The notes under the pieces are model-generated. The model ran no database searches, was not told the DNA's origin, and saw only the letters and a program-made list of their open reading frames with translations. From Bradyrhizobium elkanii USDA 76 (GTDB taxonomy: Bacteria; Pseudomonadota; Alphaproteobacteria; Rhizobiales; Xanthobacteraceae), in NCBI RefSeq assembly GCF_023278185.1, contig NZ_CP066356.1, positions 2,720,001 through 2,784,000 of the forward strand: DNA of 64,000 nucleotides. Reading direction: 5' to 3'. Each line of letters begins with the position of its first letter. Within the stretch, counting starts at the first letter, position 1. This document shows positions 8,384-19,402 of this stretch, one piece after another. The translations under genes and the position numbers were made by a program.

Positions 8384-8708
8384 ATGCAGCTTGATATCTA
8401 CCTTTTGCCTATCGACACCTATTTTCCATTCTGCGCGAATTGATAATGTCCGCCGGGTTGTGGTGCTGGAGTTGTGCTCGAGCGTGGGCGCAGCGACGGA
8501 CAACGACTGGGCCTGTGTCCAGATCACGGGCTGCACGGCCGGGCATATCCGGTCGTATTGGGGGTTAGCATTTCCGGAATGTGCGTGGTTGGTCCCGGCG
8601 CATTGAGGAAATGTGCGGAGCTGCCGGCTGACGCTGGCCGCAATGGGCTGAGACGGGATCGAAGACGCAGATGCGCCTGTCGTAATGGCGGCTGCAGGGG
8701 AGGTGTCA
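8384..8708. other. 325-bp leader before the OFA transporter
   Basis: No credible gene. It presumably contains the promoter and leader of the transporter. A short symmetrical GCATTTCCGGAATGTGC lies at about 8569-8585 and might be a protein-binding site. No EcfG-type promoter or riboswitch was recognised. Confidence 0.35.
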
Positions 8709-10364
8709 ATGACCACAGTGAGCAGCGCCGGACGCGTATCTGCGTCAGGTGCAGGTTTCCTCGACAAGGAACATACAATCGCGACCGCCGGCTTCAACCG
8801 CTGGCTGGTGCCGCCGGCCGCGCTCTGCATCCATCTGTGCATCGGCATGGCCTACGGCTTCTCGGTGTTCTGGCTGCCGCTGTCGCGCGCGATCGGCCTG
8901 ACCGCGCCGAAGGCGTGCCCCGACATCTCGCTGGTGCAGGAGCTGTTCACCACCACCTGCGACTGGAAGGTCGCGAGCCTCGGGTGGATGTACACGCTGT
9001 TCTTCGTGCTGCTCGGCGTCTCCGCCGCGATCTGGGGCGGCTGGCTTGAGAAGGTCGGTCCGCGCAAGGCCGGCTTCGTCGCGGCGCTGTGCTGGGCCGG
9101 CGGTCTCGTGATCGGCGCGCTCGGCGTCTATACGCACCAGCTCTGGCTGATGTGGCTCGGCTCCGGCGTGATCGGCGGTGTCGGCCTCGGCCTCGGCTAC
9201 ATCTCGCCGGTGTCGACGCTGGTGAAATGGTTCCCCGACCGGCGCGGCATGGCGACCGGCATGGCGATCATGGGCTTCGGCGGCGGCGCGATGATCGGCG
9301 CCCCGCTCGCCGACAAGCTGATGAACTACTTCAAGACCCCGACCTCGGTCGGCGTCTGGGAGACCTTCCTCGCCATGGGCGCGATCTACTTCGTGTTCAT
9401 GATGATCGGCGCGTTCCGCTATCGCATTCCGCCGGCCGGCTGGCAGCCCGAGGGCTGGACGCCGCCGGCGAAGGCCAACGCGATGATCTCGAGCAAGCAC
9501 GTCCATCTCGACAACGCGCATAAGACGCCGCAATTCTGGCTGATCTGGTGGGTGCTCTGCCTGAACGTGTCCGCGGGCATCGGCGTGATCGGCATGGCCT
9601 CGCCGATGTTGCAGGAGATCTTCGCGGGCAAGCTGATCGGCCTGCCCAATGTCGGCTTCAACCAGCTCGATGCCGGACAGAAGGCGCAGATCGCGGCGAT
9701 CGCGGCCGGCTTTGCCGGATTGCTGTCGCTGTTCAACATCGGCGGCCGCTTCTTCTGGGCGTCGCTGTCGGACAAGATCGGCCGCAAGAACACCTACTAC
9801 ACGTTCTTCATCCTCGGCATCGCGCTCTACGCGCTGGCGCCGACCTTCGCCGCGATGGGATCGAAGCTTCTGTTCGTGCTCGGCTTCGGCATCATCCTGT
9901 CGATGTATGGCGGCGGCTTCGCCACCGTGCCGGCCTATCTCGCCGACATGTTCGGCACCCAGTTCGTCGGCGCCATCCACGGCCGTCTGCTGACGGCGTG
10001 GTCGACCGCCGGCATCATCGGTCCCGTCGTGGTGAACTACATCCGCGAGTTCCAGTTGGCCGCCGGCGTGCCGCGCGACCAGCTCTACAACACCACGATG
10101 TACATCCTGTGCGCCATGCTGATCGCGGGCCTGATCTGCAACTATTTGATCAAGCCGGTCGATCCGAAATGGCATATGAGCGACGCCGAGGTCGCCAAGC
10201 TGCAGGATGCGAGCGCCAGCGCCGCGGCGGCCGGACCGCACGGTTCCTACGGGATCGGGTTTGGCGGGCTCGACGCCAAGGCGGCGCTGTTCTGGCTGTT
10301 CGTCGGCATTCCGCTGGCGTGGGGCGTCTACATGACGCTGCTCAGCGCGGTCAAAATCCTCTGA
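8709..10364 (+). CDS. OFA-family MFS transporter (oxalate/formate antiporter-like)
   Basis: A 551-residue major facilitator with about 12 membrane helices. The family's first helix motif appears as CIHLCIGMAYGFSVFWLPLS. The loop after helix 4-5 contains GLGLGYISPVSTLVKWFPDRRGMATGMAIMGFGGG, the OFA (oxalate/formate antiporter) signature region. The cytoplasmic loop between helices 8 and 9 has GRFFWASLSDKIGRKNTY. OxlT exchanges oxalate for formate; relatives move other small monocarboxylates. There is an unusual insert after helix 1 with two cysteines (APKACPDISL...TTTCDW). The start at 8709 is supported by GGGGAGG a few bases upstream. Nearby Mo-cofactor genes would fit formate metabolism, but the substrate is not proven. 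Confidence 0.85.
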   Translation: MTTVSSAGRVSASGAGFLDKEHTIATAGFNRWLVPPAALCIHLCIGMAYGFSVFWLPLSRAIGLTAPKACPDISLVQELFTTTCDWKVASLGWMYTLFFVLLGVSAAIWGGWLEKVGPRKAGFVAALCWAGGLVIGALGVYTHQLWLMWLGSGVIGGVGLGLGYISPVSTLVKWFPDRRGMATGMAIMGFGGGAMIGAPLADKLMNYFKTPTSVGVWETFLAMGAIYFVFMMIGAFRYRIPPAGWQPEGWTPPAKANAMISSKHVHLDNAHKTPQFWLIWWVLCLNVSAGIGVIGMASPMLQEIFAGKLIGLPNVGFNQLDAGQKAQIAAIAAGFAGLLSLFNIGGRFFWASLSDKIGRKNTYYTFFILGIALYALAPTFAAMGSKLLFVLGFGIILSMYGGGFATVPAYLADMFGTQFVGAIHGRLLTAWSTAGIIGPVVVNYIREFQLAAGVPRDQLYNTTMYILCAMLIAGLICNYLIKPVDPKWHMSDAEVAKLQDASASAAAAGPHGSYGIGFGGLDAKAALFWLFVGIPLAWGVYMTLLSAVKIL

Positions 10365-10414
10365 TCGCAGACCGGGCCGCGCGCGGGACATCTGGCATCC
10401 CGCACGCGGCCTGC

Positions 10415-10465
10415 AGCGTTTTCCAGCGAATTGGATGCCGGTTCGCGTGAAGAAAACGCGTCAAA
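10415..10465 (+). repeat. 51-bp interspersed repeat, copy A
   Basis: The sequence runs from AGCGTTTTCCAGCGAA through GGTTCGCGTGAAGAAAACGCGTCAAA. It matches, in opposite orientation, copies at 18096-18145 and 54367-54417. Its ends are imperfect inverted repeats (AGCGTTTTC...GAAAACGC), so it may fold in RNA. It lies between the OFA transporter and the psiF-like gene. Confidence 0.75.
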
Positions 10466-10516
10466 CAAGAAGCTCTACGCCGTTCAATTCAACAGATAAT
10501 CAAGGACATTTCAGTC

Positions 10517-10765
10517 ATGTTTCGTACCGCAAGCTGTCTTGTGGCCGCGTTGCTTCTCGCCGGCTCGCTGCACACCGCGTCAGCCCAGACGACCGAGGCC
10601 AAGCCGTCGAAGGTCAAGCTCACCATGCAGAAGCTGAAGGACATGAAGGCGCAGTGGAAGGCCAACAAGCCCAAGCTGAAGGTCTGCCGCGCCGAGGTGA
10701 AGTCGAAGGGCCTGACCGGCGACGACCGCTGGTTCTACATCGAAGAATGCATGGGCAAGAGCTGA
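10517..10765 (+). CDS. PsiF-like secreted protein
   Basis: An 82-residue protein with a signal peptide (about residues 1-23, cleavage after ...HTASA) and a very basic mature part. The C-terminal half VCRAEVKSKGLTGDDRWFYIEECM matches the PsiF repeat, a Cys-x(n)-Cys motif seen in small periplasmic proteins of the PsiF family (phosphate-starvation induced in E. coli, function unknown). The two cysteines could form a disulfide. It is followed by a strong palindromic terminator shared with lon from the opposite direction. Confidence 0.8.
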   Translation: MFRTASCLVAALLLAGSLHTASAQTTEAKPSKVKLTMQKLKDMKAQWKANKPKLKVCRAEVKSKGLTGDDRWFYIEECMGKS

Positions 10766-10791
10766 GCGGCATCGCTCCGCCATCTGCAACG

Positions 10792-10829
10792 CAAGAGGGC
10801 GTGACGGCGATCGCCGTCACGCCCTCTTG
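10792..10829. terminator. bidirectional terminator, 38-bp perfect palindrome
   Basis: CAAGAGGGCGTGACGGCGA is followed directly by its exact reverse complement. It lies between the convergent psiF-like and lon genes, so it can terminate transcription from both sides. Confidence 0.85.
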
Positions 10830-10846
10830 TTGGGTTTGGGACGCGA

Positions 10847-13225
<2,379 letters not shown>

Positions 13226-13236
13226 GTCGAAATCCT

Positions 13237-13644
13237 TTAGCTCGACTTTCCGAGCCGCAGGCCGACGCAGCCATGCGCGGCAAAACGGCTGATGGTGTAG
13301 CGGCCGGTCGGCAGCGCGATGCGGCGCTCGAACCGGCCCTGCGGCAGTTCGAGGCGCAGGATGCGGGCGTTGCGGAGTTCAGGGGGCAGGGTGCGGCGGC
13401 CGGAGATCACCAGCGTGCCGCCGTCGAGCGCGGCCTCGACCTCGTCGGGATCGACCCCCGGCAACGCCACCAGGATCAGGATTTCATCCTCGGTCTCGAT
13501 CACGTCGGTCGGCGGTTCCCAGCTCGGCTCGCTGCTTCCCGCGCGCGGGTGCAAATTGAGGAAGCTCTGGTGCAACCGTTCGGCGCGGGCGAGCGCCTCG
13601 ATCGCATCCGACAGCATCCAGTTGATCTGATCCTTGGGCCGCAT
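13237..13644 (-). CDS. Hsp20/alpha-crystallin small heat-shock protein
   Basis: A 135-residue chaperone that holds unfolding proteins. The alpha-crystallin domain begins near PPTDVIETEDEILILVALPGV and includes the DEVEAALDGGTLVISGRR strand pair and the RFERRIALP strand. The C-terminal I-x-I/V anchor is not obvious, as the protein ends VGLRLGKSS. The ATG at 13644 is preferred to a GTG two codons upstream because GGAG lies seven bases before it. It is the first gene of a unit with lon, so a holdase and a protease would be made together. No clear ROSE-type RNA thermometer is seen upstream. Confidence 0.88.
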   Translation of the reverse strand: MRPKDQINWMLSDAIEALARAERLHQSFLNLHPRAGSSEPSWEPPTDVIETEDEILILVALPGVDPDEVEAALDGGTLVISGRRTLPPELRNARILRLELPQGRFERRIALPTGRYTISRFAAHGCVGLRLGKSS

Positions 13645-13907
13645 GGGCACTCTCCACGTCGCATTGGGAGGCGAGGTTACCGGTCTTGCTGCCGACCGTA
13701 AACCGGCCCCTTGCGCCGCTGATCGGGGGTAAAACTGTCCGAAATCTCGCGATTTGCGGCATGGTCGCGATGCACCGACCGCGTCCGGACGCTTATGCCG
13801 CGGCTATGTGACAGGGCTGCGGCTGCTCTCGAATTCCTACGGCCTTCCCAGCATCTTTTGCCGTGATGCGGTGCGCTCGCGCGCGCTGCCAAACGGGAAG
13901 GTGGCAC

Positions 13908-14183
13908 ATGACCTTGCTCCATTACCACGATGCCCGGCCGCACGGTTCGGCCGGCGCGATGCCCTTGATGCTGCGGCGGACCGTCAGGCGGATCGGCCTC
14001 GTCTTCAGGACTGTTCACCGCGCGGTCGCCGCCGCCAAGATTCATCGGCTGCGCAATGAGCTGCTGCTGCATCGCGGCCAGCAGGATTGGGCGCGGATCC
14101 ATCTCAATGTCGGCATGCTCGGCGGCGCCGCCGAGAGATATCCGCGGGCGCCGGTCGTGCTCGGCGAGAAGTGGGACTACTGA
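13908..14183 (+). CDS. small conserved basic protein, 91 aa
   Basis: The protein begins MTLLHYHDARP and has an Arg-rich helix (RRTVRRIGLVFRTVHRAVAAAKIHRLRNEL) followed by LHRGQQDWARIHLNVGMLGGAAERYP. The spacing GGGAAGGTGGCAC before the ATG is a fair ribosome-binding site. I do not recognise a named domain. It diverges from hsp20-lon and is followed one base later by another tiny gene. Confidence 0.6.
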   Translation: MTLLHYHDARPHGSAGAMPLMLRRTVRRIGLVFRTVHRAVAAAKIHRLRNELLLHRGQQDWARIHLNVGMLGGAAERYPRAPVVLGEKWDY

Positions 14184-14184
14184 G

Positions 14185-14349
14185 ATGCGCGCAGTTTCGT
14201 TCATCGCTGCCCTGCCGCGCCGCGCCGCTGAAGGGCTGCTCACATTCCTCGCCTGGATCGGCGAAGAGCCGATCGGCGGCTACCGGCCGGAGGCGCATTA
14301 CATGCGCGGTCCGGGACCCGCGTGGCGGGCCAAGCATCCCGGGAGTTAG
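14185..14349 (+). CDS. small protein, 54 aa
   Basis: It reads MRAVSFIAALPRRAAEGLL at its start and ends in AWRAKHPGS. The ATG overlaps the end of the preceding reading frame (TGAGATG), suggesting translational coupling with the 91-residue gene. The N-terminal half is amphipathic and hydrophobic, the C-terminal half polar and proline-rich. No function is known to me. Confidence 0.5.
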   Translation: MRAVSFIAALPRRAAEGLLTFLAWIGEEPIGGYRPEAHYMRGPGPAWRAKHPGS

Positions 14350-14392
14350 ATTAGAACGAGATGACTTTACTCGGAATCGGCGACGGACTCCG

Positions 14393-14540
14393 CTTCACCT
14401 CGCCCCGCGTGCGGGGAGAGGTCGGAACGCATCGTTAGATGCGTTCCGGGTGAGGGGGAGCCCCCGCAAACGCAGCTATCACTGTGTAAGCGGAGACGGC
14501 CCCTCACCCCAACCCTCTCCCCGCAAGCGCGGGGAGAGGG
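14393..14540. repeat. composite palindromic intergenic repeat
   Basis: It contains two perfect hairpins: GGAACGCATC-GTTA-GATGCGTTCC (14424-14447) and CCCTCTCCCCGC-AAGC-GCGGGGAGAGGG (14513-14540). A further CCCCGCGTGCGGGG stem lies near 14403. This CCCTCACCCC-type mosaic element is common between genes in Bradyrhizobium. It lies between convergent genes and could act as a terminator. Confidence 0.75.
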
Positions 14541-14599
14541 AGCGCGGTGCCGTCGTAGTCGCTGCACAGCCCAATCTCATCAAGCTTTGGCAAACCAGC

Positions 14600-15361
14600 T
14601 CATGTCGCTTCGCGTCGCGGCGCCAGATGATCGAGCAGGTTCATCGGGAGCGGGAAGACCACGGTCGAGGAGCGCTCGCCGGCAATGTCGTGCAGCGCCG
14701 CGAAGTAGCGCAGCTGCATCGCCTGCGGCTCCTGGGCGAGGATCCGGCCGGCCTCGACCAGCTTCTCGGCGGCCTGCTGCTCGCCCATCGCGTTGATCAC
14801 CTTGGCGCGCCGCAGCCGTTCCGCCTCGGCCTGCTTGGCGATCGCCCGCACCATCGTCTCGTTGATATCGATATCCTTGATCTCGACCGCGGTGACCTTG
14901 ATGCCCCAGACGTCGGTCTGCTTGTCGAGGGTCTCCTGGATATCGGCGTTGAGCCGGTCGCGTTCCGCCAGCATCTCGTCGAGCTCGTGCTTGCCGAGCA
15001 CCGAGCGCAGCGTGGTCTGCGCAAGCTGGCTGGTCGCGGCCATGTAGTCGCTGACCTTGATGATGGCGCGCTCGGGATCGACGATGCGGAAGTACAGCAC
15101 GGCGTTGACCTTGACCGAGACGTTGTCGCGCGAAATCACGTCCTGCGGCGGTACCACCTGCACCACCACCCTGAGATCGACCTTCACCAGCTGCTGCACC
15201 ACCGGAATCAGGATGATGAGCCCCGGGCCCTTCACCCCGGTGAAACGGCCGAGCGTGAAGATGACGCCACGCTCGTATTCGCGCAGCACGCGCACCGCCT
15301 GGGTCAGGAAGATGACGACCAGCAGCGCGATCGCCGCATAGGTGAAATAATCAAGCATCAT
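14600..15361 (-). CDS. slipin, SPFH/stomatin-like membrane protein
   Basis: A 253-residue protein with one N-terminal membrane helix ([15 protein letters not shown]) followed by the SPFH domain. It has [22 protein letters not shown] and the [23 protein letters not shown] block, then an [14 protein letters not shown] coiled coil typical of bacterial slipins. Such proteins form large membrane rings or scaffolds. The gene overlaps the NfeD stop codon (ATGATG/TGA) and has GGAGG six bases upstream of the first ATG. This slipin-NfeD pairing is a known partnership in which the NfeD protease may cleave the slipin C-terminus. Confidence 0.92.
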   Translation of the reverse strand: MMLDYFTYAAIALLVVIFLTQAVRVLREYERGVIFTLGRFTGVKGPGLIILIPVVQQLVKVDLRVVVQVVPPQDVISRDNVSVKVNAVLYFRIVDPERAIIKVSDYMAATSQLAQTTLRSVLGKHELDEMLAERDRLNADIQETLDKQTDVWGIKVTAVEIKDIDINETMVRAIAKQAEAERLRRAKVINAMGEQQAAEKLVEAGRILAQEPQAMQLRYFAALHDIAGERSSTVVFPLPMNLLDHLAPRREAT

Positions 15362-16767
15362 GCTGTACCTCCTTCGCCGGCGGATGCCGGCGCACGCCGC
15401 ACGACCAGCGTCAAATCGATGATGTTGGCGACCTCGACCGTGTCTCCCGCCGTGAATGTCTCGGTGCTGCGCGCTTGCCAGCGTTCGCCGTTGGTGAAGA
15501 CGTGACCCGTGGTCTCGGACCAGTCGAGCACCTCGGCCGATAGCCCGCGCATGGCTTGCGCACCGATCCGCACCGGGCCCTTGCGCGCGCGGCGGAGCGC
15601 GCCGAGCACGACGAGAATGAGCCCCGTGAACATCGCGGCGACGATGCCGATGACCGGCCATGACAGCCGGTATCCGGGCGCCTCGATCCGAAACAGCATG
15701 GCGGCTCCAAGCACGAAAGCGACTATTCCTCCGAGGCCGATCACGACGGTCGGATTGAAGGCTTCGATTGCGAGCAGCGCGATCCCGACCAGCATCAGGG
15801 CGAAGCCGGCGTAGTTGATCGGCAACATGTTGAGCGCGTAGAGACCGAGCAGCAGGCAGATCGTCCCGACAACCCCCGGCGCCACGGCACCGGGCGACAT
15901 GAACTCGAAGATCAGGCCGTAGATGCCGACCATCAGGAGAATGAATGCGATGTTGGGGTCGGTGATGACCGCAAGCGCGCGCGCGATCCAGGTGGGATCG
16001 ATGGCCTCGATCGCGGCGTCCCTGGTCGCCAGGCGTTGCGTCTTGCCGCCGGGCAGCTCGATGGTCCGGCCATCGACCTGCCTGAGCAGGTCGGCCGGAT
16101 CACGCGCGGTGAGATCAATGACGTTGGCTTGCAGCGCAGCGTTGGCGGAGAGGGTAGCGGCATCGCGCACCGCCTTCTCGGCCCAGTCGGCATTGCGGCC
16201 ACGCAATTCGGCGAGGCTGCGGATGAAGGCAACGGCATCATTCGTCACCTTCGCCGTCATGGCATCCTTGGTTTCGGACGGATGACCGCCGTCCTTCTGG
16301 TCCTTGCCGCCCTTGTCCGGGGTGCTGCCCGGCAGCCCCGGTATCGGGCCGCCAATCTGCACCGGCGTCGCGGCGCCGATATTGGTGCCGGGCGCCATGG
16401 CCGCGAGATGAGTCGCATAGAGGATATAGGTCCCGGCGCTCGCGGCATGGGCGCCGGAGGGCGCAACATAGCCGACCACGGGAACGGGCGAGGCCAGCAC
16501 GTCGGCGATGATCTCGCGCATGCTGGTGCTGAGGCCGCCCGGCGTATTCAAACGCAGGATGACAATTTCGGCGTGGCGCTCGGCGGCCTTGGCCAGGCCG
16601 TCCTTGACATAGCTGGCCGCTGCCGGCCCGATTGCCCCGTCAATTGAAATGGTCAGGGCAAGATGGCTGTTGTCCGCGGCCGGACCGGGACGGATGGAGA
16701 CAACCAGAGCGACCAGGATGGTCGCAACAACGAGGGCCGCCTTGAAGGTGGTGTGCACGGCAAGCAC
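15358..16767 (-). CDS. NfeD-family membrane serine protease
   Basis: A long-form NfeD of about 469 residues. After a signal/anchor segment there is a ClpP-like protease domain ([30 protein letters not shown], and [13 protein letters not shown] with the predicted active serine). It then has four or five membrane helices (residues about 265-390) and a C-terminal OB-fold NfeD domain ([14 protein letters not shown]...GDTVEV). It is predicted to process its slipin partner in the cytoplasmic membrane. Either of two GTG codons (16767 or 16758) could start it; the second has GGGAG at better spacing. It is the first gene of the slipin operon. Confidence 0.9.
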   Translation of the reverse strand: MLAVHTTFKAALVVATILVALVVSIRPGPAADNSHLALTISIDGAIGPAAASYVKDGLAKAAERHAEIVILRLNTPGGLSTSMREIIADVLASPVPVVGYVAPSGAHAASAGTYILYATHLAAMAPGTNIGAATPVQIGGPIPGLPGSTPDKGGKDQKDGGHPSETKDAMTAKVTNDAVAFIRSLAELRGRNADWAEKAVRDAATLSANAALQANVIDLTARDPADLLRQVDGRTIELPGGKTQRLATRDAAIEAIDPTWIARALAVITDPNIAFILLMVGIYGLIFEFMSPGAVAPGVVGTICLLLGLYALNMLPINYAGFALMLVGIALLAIEAFNPTVVIGLGGIVAFVLGAAMLFRIEAPGYRLSWPVIGIVAAMFTGLILVVLGALRRARKGPVRIGAQAMRGLSAEVLDWSETTGHVFTNGERWQARSTETFTAGDTVEVANIIDLTLVVRRAPASAGEGGTA

Positions 16768-16881
16768 TCCCTTGCCGTGGATATGGGGCGCCGTTTCGGA
16801 ACCTCAAGTTGGCGCGGTGTCACGGGCACCGTGTGCTGATCGCATTGTGCATTGCGATGGCTTATGTCGGGTCAGCAAATC

Positions 16882-17811
16882 TCAATGCGCGGCTGCGAGG
16901 TACTCGTCGGCAAGCTCAGCCATCGCCTGCGAGACCTCGGCCTTTGCCGACCCGTTCAATTGCACGATCGGCAGCCGCGTCGCCGGCTGCATGAATCCCA
17001 GCAGCGCCAGCGCGAACTTCAATGCGGCGGGATGCTCGCGCTCCAGCAGAGTCGCAAGCGGCACCAGCCGCTGGTGCAACTCCCGCGCCTGATACACCCG
17101 TCCCTCGCGGAAATGCCTGTGAACGGCCGCAAACAGATCGGGCGCGACGTTCGTCACGGCCGAGATGCAGCCATCGCCACCGGCGGCGAGCCAGGCCAGC
17201 GAGGAGGCGTCGTCGCCGGTCAGCATCCGGAATGTCGCCGGCAGGCGCGAGCGCAGGCGCGCCAGCCGGGCAACGTCACCGCTGCCGTCGCGCAACCCCA
17301 CGAAGCGCGGCGATGCGGCGAGCTCGAGCAGCGTCTCGTCGGCAAGGCCCTTCAGCGTGCGCGACGGAATGTCGTGCAGGATGACAGGCAGCGTGGTGGC
17401 CGCGGCGACGGCGCGGAAATGCGCCGCCGTGCCCCGTGGCATCGGTTTGTTGTAATACGGCACGACCGACATGACGGCGTCGGCGCCGGCCGCTTCCACG
17501 GCCCGGGCCAGCGTGACGGCATGATCGGTCGCATTCGATCCGGCGCCGGCGATGATGCGAACCCGCTTGCGCGCGACGCTTGCGGCGATGCGCACGAGCT
17601 GCGCGCGTTCCGCGGTCTCGAGCGTCGCGCTTTCACCGGCGGTCTCGCCGACCACCAGCGCGGTGGCACCCGCCGCGATCTGGCGCTCGCACAGCCGGCC
17701 GAACGCGTCCGCGTCGATTTCGCCCCGAAGGCTGAAGGGGGTCGGAAGATCGGGGATGAAGCCCGACAGCCATGCGGCCGTGTCGGCTTTCGCAGCCGTT
17801 TGCCAGGTCAT
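16882..17811 (-). CDS. DapA-family protein lacking the Schiff-base lysine
   Basis: A 309-residue TIM-barrel protein of the dihydrodipicolinate synthase/N-acetylneuraminate lyase family. Family landmarks are GETAGESATL (carboxylate-binding loop), VVPYYNKPMPRG (catalytic Tyr), HDIPSRT and LTGDDASSL. The strand that normally reads GIKEATG and carries the Schiff-base lysine reads GLRDGSGD here, with Arg at about residue 174 (codon CGC at 17290-17292). Ordinary DHDPS or aldolase chemistry is therefore doubtful; it may be a binding protein or use another mechanism. The gene begins 7 bp after the small upstream gene's stop codon, suggesting co-transcription. Confidence 0.82.
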   Translation of the reverse strand: MTWQTAAKADTAAWLSGFIPDLPTPFSLRGEIDADAFGRLCERQIAAGATALVVGETAGESATLETAERAQLVRIAASVARKRVRIIAGAGSNATDHAVTLARAVEAAGADAVMSVVPYYNKPMPRGTAAHFRAVAAATTLPVILHDIPSRTLKGLADETLLELAASPRFVGLRDGSGDVARLARLRSRLPATFRMLTGDDASSLAWLAAGGDGCISAVTNVAPDLFAAVHRHFREGRVYQARELHQRLVPLATLLEREHPAALKFALALLGFMQPATRLPIVQLNGSAKAEVSQAMAELADEYLAAAH

Positions 17812-17818
17812 GGGCGGC

Positions 17819-18073
17819 TCACGCCACGCGGCTTGCGGGGAGGCTCGCGGTCTCGCCGCGCATATCGAGCTCGATCTCACGCGACAGCTCGACGATCATT
17901 TCGGGATGCTGGCCGTTCTCGAACAGCGCGTACTTGACGGCCTGGGCGCGGTTGACGAACAGGCCGCCATAGAGGCCGTTCTGTTGCTGGGCGACCCACT
18001 GGCCGCGATGATTGCGGCCGATGAAGACGATGGTGGACGCTGCGCTACACGAGGGAGGCTCGACGAATTTCAC
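17819..18073 (-). CDS. conserved hypothetical protein, 84 aa
   Basis: The core reads IVFIGRNHRGQWVAQQQNGLYGGLFV, then NRAQAVKYALFENGQHPEMIV, with a helical acidic end (SREIELDM). I recognise this as a small conserved protein of Bradyrhizobium and Rhodopseudomonas with no assigned function. The 'RGQWVVQE'-type strand and YALFENG helix suggest a compact alpha/beta fold. It is upstream of, and probably co-transcribed with, the DapA-like gene. Confidence 0.7.
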   Translation of the reverse strand: MKFVEPPSCSAASTIVFIGRNHRGQWVAQQQNGLYGGLFVNRAQAVKYALFENGQHPEMIVELSREIELDMRGETASLPASRVA

Positions 18074-18095
18074 GGTGGTAGTCCTTCTCTTATTT

Positions 18096-18145
18096 TTGAC
18101 GCGTTTTCTTCACGCGAACCGGTATCCACTTCGCTCGAAAACGCT
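18096..18145 (-). repeat. interspersed repeat, copy B
   Basis: TTGACGCGTTTTCTTCACGC through GGTATCCACTTCGCTCGAAAACGCT. It is the inverse of copy A (10415-10465) and the same orientation as copy C (54367-54417). It lies just upstream of the 84-aa gene, so it may be within that gene's leader. Confidence 0.75.
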
Positions 18146-18246
18146 ACAGTGGAAGTCACGCGATCAATGTCTGATTTGCCGGATATGAAATCGAGCGCGT
18201 ACAAGCAGCGACGTCATAGGAGCGGCATAGGATTTGTGGGGTGATT

Positions 18247-18522
18247 TCAGAGGCGCTGGACGATGCCGGTACCGAGCGCGCACAGCGCGACGTAGGCGGT
18301 CATCTCATCCCAGTGGTTGAGGTTTGCGGCAAACGGCATTTCGCGCCTGGCGATCCCGGCAAAGGCGCAGATCACGGCCGACATCCACAACAGCGTGACG
18401 AGGCCCTTGCCGAACCCGGCACCGGCGAACACGGCAAAGCCGATCATGATGGCAAGCCGGAAGCCGAACCGGACCATGACCTGGACCGACTGCAGCTGTC
18501 GCGGCAGTTGTTTGGTGTCCAC
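18247..18522 (-). CDS. small membrane protein, 91 aa
   Basis: From a GTG start the protein reads VDTKQLPRQLQSVQV, then two or three hydrophobic segments (FRLAIMIGFAVFAGAGF, LVTLLWMSAVICAFAGIA and MTAYVALCALGTGIV). The segment NLNHWDEM between the last two is polar. It starts 13 bp after the stop of the upstream 154-aa gene, so the two probably form an operon. No family is recognised. Confidence 0.6.
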   Translation of the reverse strand: MDTKQLPRQLQSVQVMVRFGFRLAIMIGFAVFAGAGFGKGLVTLLWMSAVICAFAGIARREMPFAANLNHWDEMTAYVALCALGTGIVQRL

Positions 18523-18535
18523 GGCGGCGCCGCCT

Positions 18536-19000
18536 TCAGCCGATATTGTCGACGAACAGCGGCTCGTATAGCGCGCGCGTGTCGCGACGGACGGTCGGCA
18601 CGCTGGTTCGGCTATCGGGCGTCGAGATCCGTTGCGCCTCGACGAAGGCGCTGAGGATCGCGAGCGCAAGATCGGCATGGCGGGACTCGATCGACTGGTC
18701 GAGCCAGTCCGGCAGCTCGCGTTCGCGCGACAACGCGCAGTGCCACTCGCCCTCGTCATAGACCAGACGGCGGATCTGCCATTGCGGCAGTTCGAGATCG
18801 AGCAGCGCGATCGCGGCGTCGGTCCAGGCGCCTGACTGGATCAGGCGCTCGATCCGGCGGGTCTTGCCGCTCTGTCCGACCGAGGGAAAGCGCCGGCAGG
18901 TCTGGGTGATGATGTCGGCCATGAATTCGGCTGTCACCGCATAGGCATCGCGCAGCCGTTCGCCGAGATCGGTCGAGGTGTTTTGGGAAAGCACTGACAT
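18536..19000 (-). CDS. conserved hypothetical protein, 154 aa
   Basis: The chosen start gives MSVLSQNTSTDLGERLRDA. The protein is helical at the start, with FPSVGQSGKTRRIERLIQSGAWTDAA and LPQWQIRRLVYDEGEWHC, and then ALSRERELPDWLDQSIE. It has no signal peptide or membrane segment. It looks like a small conserved cytoplasmic protein found in Bradyrhizobium; its role is unknown. The ATG at 19000 is preferred because upstream codons are in a low-complexity extension. Confidence 0.65.
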   Translation of the reverse strand: MSVLSQNTSTDLGERLRDAYAVTAEFMADIITQTCRRFPSVGQSGKTRRIERLIQSGAWTDAAIALLDLELPQWQIRRLVYDEGEWHCALSRERELPDWLDQSIESRHADLALAILSAFVEAQRISTPDSRTSVPTVRRDTRALYEPLFVDNIG

Positions 19001-19307
19001 GGCGTCATCTCGTCTTGCGCGGCCCAAGAAAGCCAAGCTCAAGGCATTGGCCGCAGGCTCAAAATGGCCGGAGTGCCATTTGAAAACGAGATGAGGGGAG
19101 GGGCGGAGATATAGGGATTCCATAAAGACACGTCGTCCCGGCCTTCCCCGGGACGACGGCTGCGCAGGTCGTGGCACTTATACGATTCCTATAACGTCCT
19201 TATTCGCCACCTCTCGAAAACCTATGCCCCGGATGGCACCTCACGGCCATCCGGCGCGAGCGCTTATACGATCGCCCCGCGCCCCCTCGGATGCATAGGA
19301 GTCTCTC
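19001..19307. other. 307-bp upstream region of the kdp operon
   Basis: No gene. It holds a REP-like hairpin CGTCGTCCCGG/CCGGGACGACG (19131-19141 and 19148-19158), a direct repeat CTTATACGAT at 19177-19186 and 19263-19272, and an inverted repeat around GGATGGC...GCCATCC near 19232-19256. The direct repeat is a candidate KdpE-binding element, but this is only inference. Confidence 0.45.
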
Positions 19308-19391
19308 ATGATGGACATTCTCATGGCGGCGCTCGCGATCGGCTTCTTCGCGGCCGGCATCGGCTACGCCTACGCCTGTGAACGACTGTAA
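19308..19391 (+). CDS. very small membrane peptide upstream of kdpF, 27 aa
   Basis: ATG ATG GAC... gives a peptide reading MMDILMAALAIGFFAAG, then IGYAYACERL. It is almost entirely one hydrophobic helix with a polar, charged tail. AGGAG lies six bases before the first ATG, one of the best ribosome-binding sites in the region, which supports translation. It is 11 bp before kdpF. It may be a second KdpF-like stabilising subunit or a leader peptide. Confidence 0.6.
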   Translation: MMDILMAALAIGFFAAGIGYAYACERL

Positions 19392-19402
19392 CGGAGGCGG
19401 CG

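Noticed and set aside
13645..13760. Possible ROSE-type RNA thermometer before hsp20
   Set aside because: Only a 4-bp CTCC/GGAG pairing around the ribosome-binding site was found and no stepwise ROSE hairpins, so not claimed.
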